From Solirubrobacter deserti (GTDB taxonomy: Bacteria; Actinomycetota; Thermoleophilia; Solirubrobacterales; Solirubrobacteraceae): a DNA stretch of 64,000 nucleotides. Both the position numbers and the translations under genes were made by a program. A model generated the notes under the pieces. The model searched no databases and was not told the origin of the DNA. It worked only from the letters and a program-made list of their open reading frames with translations. The stretch lies in assembly GCF_027587175.1 (NCBI RefSeq), contig NZ_JAPCID010000008.1:1-64000 (forward strand). Direction: 5' to 3'. This document shows positions 40,848 through 49,573 of the stretch, in pieces. The stretch's first letter is position 1; each line of letters opens with the position of its first letter.

Positions 40848-41408
40848 TCAGTCGCCCTCGCTGCGCTGCTCGTTCGCTTCAAGCGCGACCGAGGAGTCGG
40901 TCGCGTCGCCGCGCTGCACCGCGCCGAAAAAGGGTTGCCCCGCCGTCCAGCTGGCGGCGACGTCATCGAGCGAGGCCGCGAGTTCCTCGCGGTTGGCGTC
41001 CGGCAGCGCCGTCGTCATCGCGGTGATCGCCTCCTCGGGCTCCTTCTGCGCCTGCGTGTAGCCGCGCTGCAGCGCGCGCACGACCGCCAGGACCTTCGCG
41101 CGGTCGTCCTGGAGGATCACTTCGTCCACGCACAGCACGAGCTCGTCGGGCGGCACGATCGCCATCACCGTGATGCAGCCCGCGGGCGGATCGGCCGTGA
41201 TCCGGAAGTCCGCGTCACCTTGCCTTGACGGCAGCAACTCGGCGCCTTCACCCTGGTCGTAGGTGCGGGCGCTGGCGAAGTAGACGCCGGCGTCGTTCCC
41301 GCTCACCTGCGCGGGAAGCAGGAGGGGAACCTCGCCGAACTGGCTGGCGGTCTGGGTCGAGCCGCAACCGGCGCAGAGGAGGGCAAGCAGGGTGGCCGCG
41401 CGCTTCAC
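40848..41408 (-). CDS. Lipoprotein resembling the C-terminal part of NMT1-type solute-binding proteins
   Basis: 186 residues from GTG 41408. A lipobox (LLALLCAGCGS) is followed by a short beta segment and then a stretch resembling the second half of NMT1/THI5-like ABC substrate-binding proteins: DELVLCVDEVILQDDRAKVL, ALQRGYTQAQKEPEEAITAM, LDDVAASWTAGQPFFG. The usual family length is about 320 residues, so the first lobe appears missing or radically shortened. It may be an evolved short binder or a decayed gene with an intact frame. Confidence 0.55.
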   Translation of the reverse strand: MKRAATLLALLCAGCGSTQTASQFGEVPLLLPAQVSGNDAGVYFASARTYDQGEGAELLPSRQGDADFRITADPPAGCITVMAIVPPDELVLCVDEVILQDDRAKVLAVVRALQRGYTQAQKEPEEAITAMTTALPDANREELAASLDDVAASWTAGQPFFGAVQRGDATDSSVALEANEQRSEGD

Positions 41409-41428
41409 CCGAGTATCTTGCCGAACCC

Positions 41429-43090
41429 ATGAATCTGCTTCTCGGTCCCCTCCTCCGCTACTCCGGCGCCGACGAAGCGACGATCTGGGTCCAGACGGAT
41501 GGGCCGGCGCACGTCGAGGTCCACCCTGAGGGCGTCGAGCCGTCGTCCGAGCGGACGTTCAGCGTCGAGGGCCACCACTACGCGCTCGTCCACGTCGTCG
41601 GGCTCGAGCCGGGGACGACGACGCCCTACGAGGTGCGGCTCGACGGCGAGGTGGTTTGGCCCGAGCCCGGCTCCGAGTTCCCGCCGAGCGTGATCCGCAC
41701 GCAGACGCCCGACGAGCACGTCAAGGTCGTGTTCGGCTCCTGCCGCGTGGCCGCGCCGCACGAGCCGCCGTACACGCTGCGCAAGGACGAGGACCCCAAG
41801 GGCCGTGAGGTGGACGCGCTGCGCGGCCTGGCGCTCGAGCTCATGCGCCAGCCGGCCGACACCTACCCGCACGCGCTGGTCCTGCTCGGCGACCAGGTGT
41901 ACGCCGACGAGGTGCACCCGGACCTGGAGGCCAAGCTCGACGGCGACCAGGTCGAGACCTACGACGACTACGTGGACCTGTACAGGGCCTCGTGGGGCGA
42001 GCCCGTCATCCGCTGGCTGCTCTCGACCGTCTCCAGCGCGATGATCTTCGACGACCACGACGTCCACGACGACTGGAACACGTCGGTCGAGTGGCTGGCC
42101 GAGATGCGCCAGAAGGGCTGGTGGCGGCGCCGGATCGTGGCCGCGTTCGAGAGCTATTTGATCTACCAGCACCTCGGCAACCTCTCGCACGCCGACCGGG
42201 AGGAGTACGACCTCTATCAGGACCTCCTCCACGGCGACGAGCCCACCGAGCGCCTGCGCGAGTACGCGCGCCGCGCGGACGCCGAGGTCGCGGGCACGCG
42301 CTGGAGCTTCTGCCGCGACATCGGCCCCGCGCGGCTGGTGATGGTCGACTCGCGGGCCGGCCGCGTGCTCGATCCCGGCGACCGCGCGATGGTCGACCCC
42401 GAGGAGTGGCAATGGATCACCGAGCACGCCACCGGTGATCACGAGCACCTGCTGATCGGCACCTCGCTGCCGCTGATCATGGGCCCCGCGATGCACTGGC
42501 TGGAGGCGTGGAACGAGGTCACCGCGGACGGCGGCTGGGGCCGGCTCATCAAGCGGGTCGCCGAGAAGCTGCGTCAGGAGCTGGACCTCGAGCACTGGCC
42601 GGCGTTCCAGGACTCCTTCCACCGGATGATCGACCACCTGCGGGCCGTCGGCGCCGGGGAACACGGGGAGCCGCCGTCGACGATCACCGTGCTCAGCGGC
42701 GACGTGCACCACGCGTACCTCGCCGAGATTGGATTCCCGCCCGGATCTGGTGTGAGATCTGCGGTATGGCAGGCCGTGTGCTCGCCCTTCCGCAACCCGC
42801 TCGACGCGAACGAGCGCCGCGTGATCCTCGGCGCCTGGACGGGCTTCGCGGGCCGCTGGACGCGCTTGTGGGCACGGCTGGCCGGTGTCCGCGACCCGGA
42901 CGTGCGCTGGCGGTTGGCCCACGAGAAGCCCTGGTTCAACAACCAGGTGGCGTGGCTGGAGCTCGACGGGGAGCGGGCCAAGTTCGTGCTGGTGAAGGCG
43001 CTCCCGCCGGAAGATGGAACGGGAGAGCCGATCATGGAGCGGGTCTTCGAGCGCTCCATCGAACCCAACCGCGTCTTCGCGAGGACTTAA
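41429..43090 (+). CDS. PhoD-like alkaline phosphatase family protein
   Basis: 553 residues without a signal peptide. An N-terminal beta-sandwich (about 1-95) precedes a metallophosphatase domain with VVFGSCRVAAPH, LVLLGDQVYADEV, AMIFDDHDVHDDWN and ITVLSGDVHHAYLAEI, which supply the Asp, His and Asn metal ligands. Actinobacterial cytosolic relatives lack the Tat signal of classical PhoD, and their substrate is uncertain. ATG 41429 is chosen at the start of the conserved sandwich; a longer open frame upstream is a shadow of the lipoprotein gene. Confidence 0.88.
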   Translation: MNLLLGPLLRYSGADEATIWVQTDGPAHVEVHPEGVEPSSERTFSVEGHHYALVHVVGLEPGTTTPYEVRLDGEVVWPEPGSEFPPSVIRTQTPDEHVKVVFGSCRVAAPHEPPYTLRKDEDPKGREVDALRGLALELMRQPADTYPHALVLLGDQVYADEVHPDLEAKLDGDQVETYDDYVDLYRASWGEPVIRWLLSTVSSAMIFDDHDVHDDWNTSVEWLAEMRQKGWWRRRIVAAFESYLIYQHLGNLSHADREEYDLYQDLLHGDEPTERLREYARRADAEVAGTRWSFCRDIGPARLVMVDSRAGRVLDPGDRAMVDPEEWQWITEHATGDHEHLLIGTSLPLIMGPAMHWLEAWNEVTADGGWGRLIKRVAEKLRQELDLEHWPAFQDSFHRMIDHLRAVGAGEHGEPPSTITVLSGDVHHAYLAEIGFPPGSGVRSAVWQAVCSPFRNPLDANERRVILGAWTGFAGRWTRLWARLAGVRDPDVRWRLAHEKPWFNNQVAWLELDGERAKFVLVKALPPEDGTGEPIMERVFERSIEPNRVFART

Positions 43091-43153
43091 GACACAGTCT
43101 TCGCGCTCCGGTCATGATCAGGTAGCGAACCGCTTGGAGCTGCTACGCACCAC

Positions 43154-43714
43154 GTGACCAGAACCGATGCTGATCTGCTCGCCGCCGCGAGGCAGGATCC
43201 GGCCGCTTTCCGGGAGTTCTACGACCGGTACGCGACCTGGGTGCACTCCTGGTTCGCCCGCCAGACGGGGTCCGATTCCGCCGCGCTCGATCTCACGGCG
43301 GAGACGTTCGCCCAGGCCTGGCATTCCTCCAGGCGCTTTCGCGACATGGCCGACGGCTCGGGGGCGCCGTGGCTGTTCGGGATCGCGCGCAACCTGCTGC
43401 GCCAGTACCACAAGCACAACCGCATCGAGAGCGCGGCCCGGGAGCGCATGGGCATCCCGACGGCGTGGGCCGAGTGCGAGGAGTACGAGGCCGTCGACGA
43501 GCGCATGGAAGCGTCGTCGCTCGCGCCCTTGCTGCGGGTCGCGGTCCGGGCGTTGCCGGCCGAGCAGCAGCGGGCCCTGGAGCTTCGCGTCGTACAGCAA
43601 CTGGACTATGAGGAGGTCGCGGGCGCGCTGGGCTGCACCCAGAACGCCGCGCGGCTGCGCGTGTCCCGCGCGCTGAGAGCGTTGGGACTCAAGCTAAGGG
43701 GAGCACAGGCATGA
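43154..43714 (+). CDS. ECF-family RNA polymerase sigma factor
   Basis: 186 residues: sigma-2 region (AFREFYDRYATWVHSWFARQ, TFAQAWHSSRRFRDMA, APWLFGIARNLLRQYHKH) and sigma-4 (LPAEQQRALELRVVQQLDYE, EVAGALGCTQNAARLRVSRA). GTG 43154 starts it. Its stop overlaps the ATG of an HxlR-type regulator (ATGA), an unusual pairing because ECF genes are normally followed by an anti-sigma gene. Confidence 0.9.
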   Translation: MTRTDADLLAAARQDPAAFREFYDRYATWVHSWFARQTGSDSAALDLTAETFAQAWHSSRRFRDMADGSGAPWLFGIARNLLRQYHKHNRIESAARERMGIPTAWAECEEYEAVDERMEASSLAPLLRVAVRALPAEQQRALELRVVQQLDYEEVAGALGCTQNAARLRVSRALRALGLKLRGAQA

Positions 43715-44139
43715 CCACCAGCCCCGCCCCGCCCGCCGCGGCGGAACAGGCCCACACCCGCCGGGTGGCTGAGCGCACGCGCTCGGCCCGGCTCATCCGC
43801 GACTCGATCGGGCTGCTCAGCTCCAAATGGTCGGTCGACGTCCTGCTCGCCCTGGGCGACGGGACGCGCCGCTATCACGAGCTGCTCGAAGACCTCTCGC
43901 CGATCTCCGAGAAAGTGCTCACACAGACGCTGCGCGCGATGGAGCGCGACGGCTTGCTCATCCGCCGCGTGCACGCCGAGGTGCCGCCGCGGGTGGAGTA
44001 CGCGCTCTCGTCGCTCGGCGCGACCATGGCGCCGCCGCTGAAGGCGCTGGGCTCATGGTCGCTTGCGCACGGCAAGCGGGTGGACGAGGCGCGCGAGCGC
44101 TTCGACGCCCGCGCCGCCGCGCGGGTCCGCGCCGCGTAA
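43711..44139 (+). CDS. HxlR-family transcriptional regulator
   Basis: 142 residues with the HxlR winged helix: RDSIGLLSSKWSVDVLLALG, LLEDLSPISEKVLTQTLRAM, RDGLLIRRVHAEVPPRVEYA, LSSLGATMAPPLKALGSWSL. The normal Cys of redox-sensing members is absent. It is translationally coupled to the ECF sigma factor and lies just before the HtaA genes, so it may respond to or control surface-protein expression; this is inferred only from position. Confidence 0.9.
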   Translation: MTTSPAPPAAAEQAHTRRVAERTRSARLIRDSIGLLSSKWSVDVLLALGDGTRRYHELLEDLSPISEKVLTQTLRAMERDGLLIRRVHAEVPPRVEYALSSLGATMAPPLKALGSWSLAHGKRVDEARERFDARAAARVRAA

Positions 44140-44209
44140 TCCGTTCGCGACATATGCCGGGAGCCGGCTCGACGGATCGGCGATGTCGGTTCCGCGGGTG
44201 ATCGCACCG

Positions 44210-44223
44210 TTAGGGTACCCTAA
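44210..44223. promoter_or_regulatory. 14-bp palindromic operator over the HtaA-operon -10 element
   Basis: Perfect palindrome TTAGGGTACCCTAA. Its right half provides the -10 TACCCT (44216-44221), 7 bases before GTG 44229. TTAGG-N4-CCTAA differs from the DtxR/IdeR box, which has nine bases between the same ends. Confidence 0.6.
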
Positions 44224-44228
44224 TTCGG

Positions 44229-45329
44229 GTGCTTTCACGACAGCTGTTAAGTCTCCTTGACAAGCGCGTCGCGGTTGCCGCGGCGCTCGCGGGGCTGGCG
44301 TTCGCGACCCCCGCCCGGGCCCAGGACGTCACCACCGGCCACCTTGACTGGGGCCTGAAGGCCTCGTTCCGCACCTACATCGCCGGCCCGATCGCGCACG
44401 GCTCGATCACGCTCAGCGAAGGCGTGACTCGCAACGCCGACGGCACGTTCCGCTTTCCGCTGACGGGCGACGACTTCGATCCCGAGACGCGCACCGGCTT
44501 GGTGCGCGCAGGCGGTACCGTCAGGTTCCTCGGCCACAGCGGCCTGCTCGACATGACGTTCACCAACCCGCGCGTGCTGGTGGGGACGACGAGCTCGAGG
44601 CTGTACGCGGACGTCAAGAGCAAGTCGCTCAACTCCGGTGAGGTCGAGCACTTCCCGAACGTGGAGTTCGCGGCGCTCGCGGGCGGCGCTCCCGCGAACG
44701 CGACGCCGCCGGTCGTGCTCGACAAGCTGCCGGCGACGCTGACCCAGGACGGCGCGCCCGCGTTCGCGGGCTTCTACACCGAGGGCACGGAGCTCGACCC
44801 GGTGACCATCACCGTGACGGCGTGGGCGCCGGAGCCCGAGCCGACGGCCACGCCGCAGCCGACCGTGACGCCCGACCCGACAGCCACGCCGACCGCGACC
44901 CCTGACGCGACGGCCACGCCGATGGCGACCCCGGCTCCGCCGGCGAGCACGCCGACGCCCACACCGGCGGCCACGCCGGCCGCGGTCGAGGCGCCGGCCG
45001 TCACGCGCGTCGCCGCCCTGCAGACGGTCACCCGCAGCGGCGTGCTGCGCTTCGCCTCGCTCACCTGCCCGAGCGCGGGCTGCACGATCTCGCGCCCGCG
45101 CACGGTCAAGCTCAAGATCGGCGGCAGGACCTACAGTGCGCGGGTGACGGGCCCGACGAAGCTCGCCGCGGGCCGGGCGGGCGAGTTGCGCCTGCGGCTT
45201 CCGAAGGCGGCGGTCCGCGCACTCGGCCGTCGTACTGTGAAGGCGCGCATGACGGTGACGGTCACCCCGGCCGGCGGCCAGCGGGTCACGCAGACGATCT
45301 CGACGAGCTTCAAGCTCCGAAAGGGCTGA
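44229..45329 (+). CDS. HtaA-domain surface protein
   Basis: 366 residues: an N-terminal signal (VAVAAALAGLAFATPARA), one HtaA domain (HLDWGLKASFRTYIAGPIAH, through TEGTELDPVTITVTAW), a long Pro-Thr linker (about 200-255) and a C-terminal beta domain. HtaA domains in corynebacteria bind heme or hemoglobin at the cell surface; the conserved Tyr in FRTYIAG fits an axial ligand. The operator over its promoter suggests tight control, plausibly by iron or heme. No hmuTUV-type transporter is within the window. Confidence 0.85.
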   Translation: MLSRQLLSLLDKRVAVAAALAGLAFATPARAQDVTTGHLDWGLKASFRTYIAGPIAHGSITLSEGVTRNADGTFRFPLTGDDFDPETRTGLVRAGGTVRFLGHSGLLDMTFTNPRVLVGTTSSRLYADVKSKSLNSGEVEHFPNVEFAALAGGAPANATPPVVLDKLPATLTQDGAPAFAGFYTEGTELDPVTITVTAWAPEPEPTATPQPTVTPDPTATPTATPDATATPMATPAPPASTPTPTPAATPAAVEAPAVTRVAALQTVTRSGVLRFASLTCPSAGCTISRPRTVKLKIGGRTYSARVTGPTKLAAGRAGELRLRLPKAAVRALGRRTVKARMTVTVTPAGGQRVTQTISTSFKLRKG

Positions 45330-45330
45330 G

Positions 45331-46563
45331 ATGTTCAGGACGGCACTCGCCGGCGCGGCGCTCGCCGCGCTCGCGCTTCCCGCGGCGGCCGCGGCCGACA
45401 CGACGGTCACCCTCAAGGGCAGCGCGCTGAGCGCGCTCAAGCGGCAGGGCGTGAAGGTGAGTGCCGTCGCGCCGGCCACGCTGCGGGGCTCCAAGCTCAC
45501 GCTCCCGGTGGCGAGCGGGACGGTCGGGACGACCGCGACGCTCACCCACGACGGCGCCCTGCGCCTGCGCGCCGGACGGCGCGCGGTCACGCTGACGCGC
45601 TGGCAGGCCACGCTCGGCTCTTCCTCCCGGCTGACCGCCCGCATCGCGGGCACGCGCCGCACGGCGTTCACCGTGCGCACGACGGCAAGCAACCTCTCGC
45701 TCGGCGCGGCGGCCGGCACCGTGCGCGTCTCGAGTGCCCGCGTGACGCTGACCAAAGCGGGCGCCACCGCGATCCGCAAGGCGCTGCGCCTCGAGCGCGT
45801 CAAGACCGGCACGTTCGGCACCACGTCCGTGGACGCCGCGTTCCAGCCCGGCACCACGACGCCGACCGCGCCCGCCTCGCCCACCACGCCGGGCAGCGGT
45901 GGGCCGGCGACGACGCCGATCACCAACGAGCCGTCGCCGCTCGCCCGCCCGGCGACCGCGGTGGCGATCACGTCAGCCTCGGTCACCTGGCGCGTGCGGG
46001 ACTCGTTCGTGCAGTACGTGAGCGCCGGCACGGCCTCAGGCGACGGCGCCAGCGCGGTCGCGCCGGCGGTCGCCGACCCGCCTTCGCAGGGCTGCTCGAG
46101 CAGCGGCGGCGTGAACCCCGCGCAGCTGCGCTACCAGTACCAGTTCCCGTTCCGCGAGGGCTGGTACGACCCCGCGAGCGGCCAGGCGGCGTTGTACTTC
46201 AACGGCGCCGTGCACTTCGGCTATCGCGCGCACACGATCGACTTCAACGCCAAAGAGCCCGAGGTCGAGATCAATGGCGCGGCGTCCCGGATGATCTTCC
46301 GCTTCGACGGCTCCGGCGGCACCGACGCCGGCAACAAGCGCGCCGTGCTCGTGAACCTCGACACCGCGAAAGGCCCCGCGCCCGCCGCATGCTCGGTCGA
46401 CCCCGGCCCCGCCGGCATCCACAACCCGGCGGGAACCAACAACACCTACGTCTACGAGCGGATCGCCGGGATCATCCCGGAGGGCGCCGCGGACTCCGTG
46501 TTCGCCGGCTTCTACCTGCCCGGCGACCAGTTCGGCTGGATGACGCTGACCTTCACGACTTAG
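45331..46563 (+). CDS. Second HtaA-domain surface protein
   Basis: 410 residues: signal peptide ([18 protein letters not shown]), an N-terminal beta-rich domain (to about 170) of the same style as the C-terminus of the upstream protein, a Pro-Thr linker, then an HtaA-type domain ([20 protein letters not shown] ... [18 protein letters not shown]). Two cysteines bracket the domain's middle. ATG 45331 is one base beyond the previous stop codon, so the two HtaA proteins are made together. The reversed domain order between them is notable. Confidence 0.8.
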   Translation: MFRTALAGAALAALALPAAAAADTTVTLKGSALSALKRQGVKVSAVAPATLRGSKLTLPVASGTVGTTATLTHDGALRLRAGRRAVTLTRWQATLGSSSRLTARIAGTRRTAFTVRTTASNLSLGAAAGTVRVSSARVTLTKAGATAIRKALRLERVKTGTFGTTSVDAAFQPGTTTPTAPASPTTPGSGGPATTPITNEPSPLARPATAVAITSASVTWRVRDSFVQYVSAGTASGDGASAVAPAVADPPSQGCSSSGGVNPAQLRYQYQFPFREGWYDPASGQAALYFNGAVHFGYRAHTIDFNAKEPEVEINGAASRMIFRFDGSGGTDAGNKRAVLVNLDTAKGPAPAACSVDPGPAGIHNPAGTNNTYVYERIAGIIPEGAADSVFAGFYLPGDQFGWMTLTFTT

Positions 46564-47813
46564 CGGCGAAAGGTCTCCACGAGGCCCTGCAGCGAGGTCG
46601 CCATCTCGGCGAGGTCGGCGCTGGAGGCGGCGATCTGCTGGGTGGCGGCGGAGGACTGCTCGGTCGCGGCGGACACGTCGGCCGTCGCGGCGCCGGCTTC
46701 CCGGGCGATCTGGCCCACGTTGACCGTCGCCTCGGACATGCGTTCGATGCACGCGGAGACGCTGGTGATGCTCTCGGACAGCCCGTGGAACGCGGCCTCG
46801 GTCTCGCGCACGGTGCCGTTGGAGGACTCCGCGAGCTTGCGGACCTCGTCGGCGACGACGGCGAACCCGCGGCCGGTCTCGCCCGCACGGGCGGCCTCGA
46901 TCGCGGCGTTGAGCGCGAGCAGGTTGGTCTGGTCGGCGATCGCGGAGATCTGGGTGGTGAGCTCGACACCCTGGGCGGCGAGCTGCGCGGCGTGCGCGGC
47001 CAGCTCGACGGCCTCGCGGTTGATCGACTCCGCCGCCTCGATGCTGCGGACCTGGCGGTCGGCACCCTCGGCGACGGTGGACGACAGGCGCGCGATGTCC
47101 TCGATCGCGCTGCCGGTCTCCGACGTGGTCGCGGACATCTCCTGCGAGGCGCCTGAGACACGCTCGGCGGTCTCGCTGATGCCGGCGATGATCTGGGCGA
47201 CGCTCTCGCGCGTCGCGTTGTAGAGCTCGAGGCCGCCCTGGGCCTGGCCGAGCATCACGTTGAAGGTCTCGCCGAGCGAGCCGAGCTCGCGGCCGTGCGG
47301 GGCCTCGAGCGCGGTCGTCGCCGGGTGCACGGTCACGGTCAGGTCGCCCTGCGCCATCGCGCCGAGCCCGTCGCCGAGCCCGGTCAGGCAGTGTTGCGAC
47401 ATGCTCGTCAGGCGCTCCTGGAGCCCGTCCAGACAGGACTGGTCACCGAGCGCGGCGCGCATCGTCTCGCGCACGTCGTTGTAACCCTGCAAGGCGGTCT
47501 GCGCCTTGTCGAGCATCGAGTTGAAGAGGTCGACCAGCTCCTGGGTCTCGGGATCGTCCGAGCGCGTGGTGATCGGCTTGGTGGCAGGAGCGACGTGGTA
47601 CGTCAGGTCGCCGCGGTTCATGGCGTCGAGCCCCGCGACGAGGTTGGTCAGGCAGTGGTCGTGCATGCTGCGCAGGCGAGCGCGCAGCTCGGCCGCGGCA
47701 GCGTCAGGCGCGGCCACTGAGGCGGGGGAGGGAGAGCGACGGAACAGCGGCACATCCACCCTGTCGGCCTTCGGTGAAGTGAGGTTGAGCAAAACGGACC
47801 GTCCACCCCTCAT
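46560..47813 (-). CDS. Soluble methyl-accepting chemotaxis-type protein
   Basis: 417 residues without any membrane helix. The N-terminal third holds two copies of a HAMP-like module ([20 protein letters not shown] / [20 protein letters not shown], each followed by LTYHV or LTVTV), and the C-terminal half is the signalling hairpin with tip [16 protein letters not shown]-type sequence ([20 protein letters not shown]). The conserved HCLT in both copies suggests a repeated cofactor or metal site. ATG 47813 is tentative; GTG codons about 18-20 residues in are alternatives. No che genes are nearby. Confidence 0.85.
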   Translation of the reverse strand: MRGGRSVLLNLTSPKADRVDVPLFRRSPSPASVAAPDAAAAELRARLRSMHDHCLTNLVAGLDAMNRGDLTYHVAPATKPITTRSDDPETQELVDLFNSMLDKAQTALQGYNDVRETMRAALGDQSCLDGLQERLTSMSQHCLTGLGDGLGAMAQGDLTVTVHPATTALEAPHGRELGSLGETFNVMLGQAQGGLELYNATRESVAQIIAGISETAERVSGASQEMSATTSETGSAIEDIARLSSTVAEGADRQVRSIEAAESINREAVELAAHAAQLAAQGVELTTQISAIADQTNLLALNAAIEAARAGETGRGFAVVADEVRKLAESSNGTVRETEAAFHGLSESITSVSACIERMSEATVNVGQIAREAGAATADVSAATEQSSAATQQIAASSADLAEMATSLQGLVETFRR

Positions 47814-47876
47814 GTGGCAAGTTTGCGCGGGGCGGTGTGAAGTTCCCGCACGCCAACTTCGGGTACGGGGAGGCGC

Positions 47877-48608
47877 ATGGGCTTCCTGGACCGCTTCCGT
47901 CGCGGCAGATCCGATGACCAGTACAGCGCCGGCGGCAGCCGCATCTACCGTCACGAGGAGGCCGCGGAGCCGGTGCTGTCGGGCGGCGACCCCGACCTGA
48001 TCGAGGCCATCGACGCGCACATCGAACGCCACCTCGGCGAGCCCGAGGGCGTCTTTCACCAAGCGCTGTCGCCGTACGTGCACGTCGACATCCACGTCGT
48101 GATGCCGACGCAGGAGCGCCCGATGATCACGCTCGTGACCTCCGGCATGAGCGAGCGCCCGATGGACGCGCCGAGCGACGACGTCTCCCGCGCCGAGCTG
48201 GTGATGGCGCTGCCTCCGGACTGGCCCATCGACCACGACGCGTTCGATGACGAGCGCGTGTACTGGCCGTTCCGGCTGCTGCAGAACCTCGCCGTGCTTC
48301 CGCACTCCTTCAACACCTGGCTGTGGTTCGGCCACACCGTCCCGAACGGCGACCCACCCGAGCCGTACGCCGAGGACACCCAGTTCTGCTGCGCGCTGCT
48401 GTTCCCCGTCATGACCGTCGACGAGCCGTTCACGCGCCTCGAGCACGGCGACCACACCGTGACCTTCCTCGGCGTCTATCCGCTCTACGCCGATGAGATG
48501 CAGCTCAAGCTCGAGCAGGGCACCGACGCGCTGGTCGACGGTTTCGAGGCGCTCCAGCTGACCGAGCGCCTGCAACCGGGCCGCGCCAGCGCCGCCCGGG
48601 CTTCATGA
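47877..48608 (+). CDS. Suppressor-of-fused (SUFU) domain protein
   Basis: 243 residues. After a basic N-terminus ([20 protein letters not shown]), the SUFU-like domain runs from about residue 35: [82 protein letters not shown]. Bacterial SUFU proteins are widespread and their role is unknown; some act as immunity proteins in toxin systems, but no toxin is adjacent. A GGGAGG Shine-Dalgarno lies a few bases before the ATG. Confidence 0.85.
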   Translation: MGFLDRFRRGRSDDQYSAGGSRIYRHEEAAEPVLSGGDPDLIEAIDAHIERHLGEPEGVFHQALSPYVHVDIHVVMPTQERPMITLVTSGMSERPMDAPSDDVSRAELVMALPPDWPIDHDAFDDERVYWPFRLLQNLAVLPHSFNTWLWFGHTVPNGDPPEPYAEDTQFCCALLFPVMTVDEPFTRLEHGDHTVTFLGVYPLYADEMQLKLEQGTDALVDGFEALQLTERLQPGRASAARAS

Positions 48609-48634
48609 TTGCGTATACGCGCGGTTTGGTCAGC
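48609..48634 (+). promoter_or_regulatory. Bipartite motif GCGTATACG-N8-GGTCAGCAA, copy 1
   Basis: Both 9-base halves recur identically, with the same 8-base spacing, at 52265-52290 upstream of the protease-propeller-GH114 operon. Here it directly follows the SUFU gene. The CGTATACG core is palindromic. Confidence 0.5.
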
Positions 48635-48703
48635 AATCGGCAGGCCGGGCGCGAAGCGGGAGTGATCCGCGCGGTTCCCGGCGATACGGAGCGCGAGAGA
48701 GCA

Positions 48704-48727
48704 GTCGCGTCGTAGGGCCGACGCGAC
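48704..48727. terminator. Perfect 9-bp hairpin in the SUFU-recombinase intergenic region
   Basis: GTCGCGTCG and CGACGCGAC around TAGGGC. The 233-base gap 48609-48841 also has several GC-rich inverted repeats (CCGGCGCCGGA near 48790). It may hold only terminators, or a small structured RNA; I cannot assign one. Confidence 0.5.
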
Positions 48728-48841
48728 ACCGGCGCACCGGCCGGGTTCTGGGGAGCGTCCGGCCGGGCTCAAGCGCTCCGTGACACTCGCTCCGGCGCCG
48801 GACCCTTACCTGCCAAAGTCCGGCGCCGAGCGGAGCGCCGG

Positions 48842-49510
48842 TCAGTTCGAGAGCTTGACGCCACGCCCGGGCGGACGCCGGTAACCCGTCGCCCGTTGCA
48901 CGCTCGACGGGCGCCACTTCGCGCCGCCGCGCAGGGTCGGCACGCCCTCGGCGTTGAGCCGGTCGGCGATCGCCTGCAGGGTCATCCCGCTCTCGCGCAT
49001 GATCGCGATCCGCTCCTGCAGCTCCGGGATGTCGGCGACCGAGAAACGCCCGCCGTCGCGCAGGCGCGCGTTGGCCAGCGCCACCACCCGGCCGCCCTCC
49101 ACGGACGTGTCCACGGGCGGGTCGAGCGCGATCAGGGTTCGGTGCTCGTGGTCGAACCACGTCAGCAGCGGGCGCAGGTTGAGCGGGTTCGCGGACAGAT
49201 CGTGCAGCCGGGTCAGCACGAGCGCATCCGCCCGGCGGTCGGCCAGCTGCTCGAGCGCCCACACGAGCGACGGACGCCGGTCCTGCCCGTACGGGTCGAC
49301 GTCGTGCACGACGCGGGTCAGGAGCAGCCCACGCTCCGCGCAGCACGCGCGGAGGGCGTGGCTGCGCCGCGCGAGCTCGTCCTCGGCGGGGTGCGTGAGG
49401 CACACATAGCCGATCGCCCTTCGGGATCCGCCATTGCCGTTCGCCAACGCCGCCTCCACGTCCGTCACCAGCCAGGCACAACGCCTACCAGCGGTGTCGT
49501 CATGGATCAA
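48842..49510 (-). CDS. Degenerate serine-recombinase-like protein
   Basis: 222 residues. The resolvase fold is recognisable from AIGYVCLTHPAEDELARRSH, VVHDVDPYGQDRRPSLVWAL and EQLADRRADALVLTRLHDLS, but the catalytic Ser of YxRxS is replaced (YVCLTH) and the arginines of the active site are only partly kept. The C-terminal part (MTLQAIADRLNAEGVPTLRG, GAKWRPSSVQRATG) is the recombinase-type HTH. It is probably a domesticated DNA-binding protein rather than a working recombinase. The start may be TTG 49510 or GTG 49468. Confidence 0.7.
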   Translation of the reverse strand: MIHDDTAGRRCAWLVTDVEAALANGNGGSRRAIGYVCLTHPAEDELARRSHALRACCAERGLLLTRVVHDVDPYGQDRRPSLVWALEQLADRRADALVLTRLHDLSANPLNLRPLLTWFDHEHRTLIALDPPVDTSVEGGRVVALANARLRDGGRFSVADIPELQERIAIMRESGMTLQAIADRLNAEGVPTLRGGAKWRPSSVQRATGYRRPPGRGVKLSN

Positions 49511-49573
49511 CGCGCTCGTACGCAGGCTCGCGCGTCAGAGAGCAAAAACCCAGACATCGGACCGACCGGTCTG

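Noticed and set aside
44210-44223. Assigning the HtaA operator as a DtxR/IdeR iron box
   Set aside because: The half-site ends agree but the spacing is 4 instead of 9 bases, so the regulator was left open.
48609-48841. c-di-AMP or cobalamin riboswitch in the SUFU-recombinase gap
   Set aside because: I could not match conserved core elements of either class; only generic GC-rich hairpins are visible.
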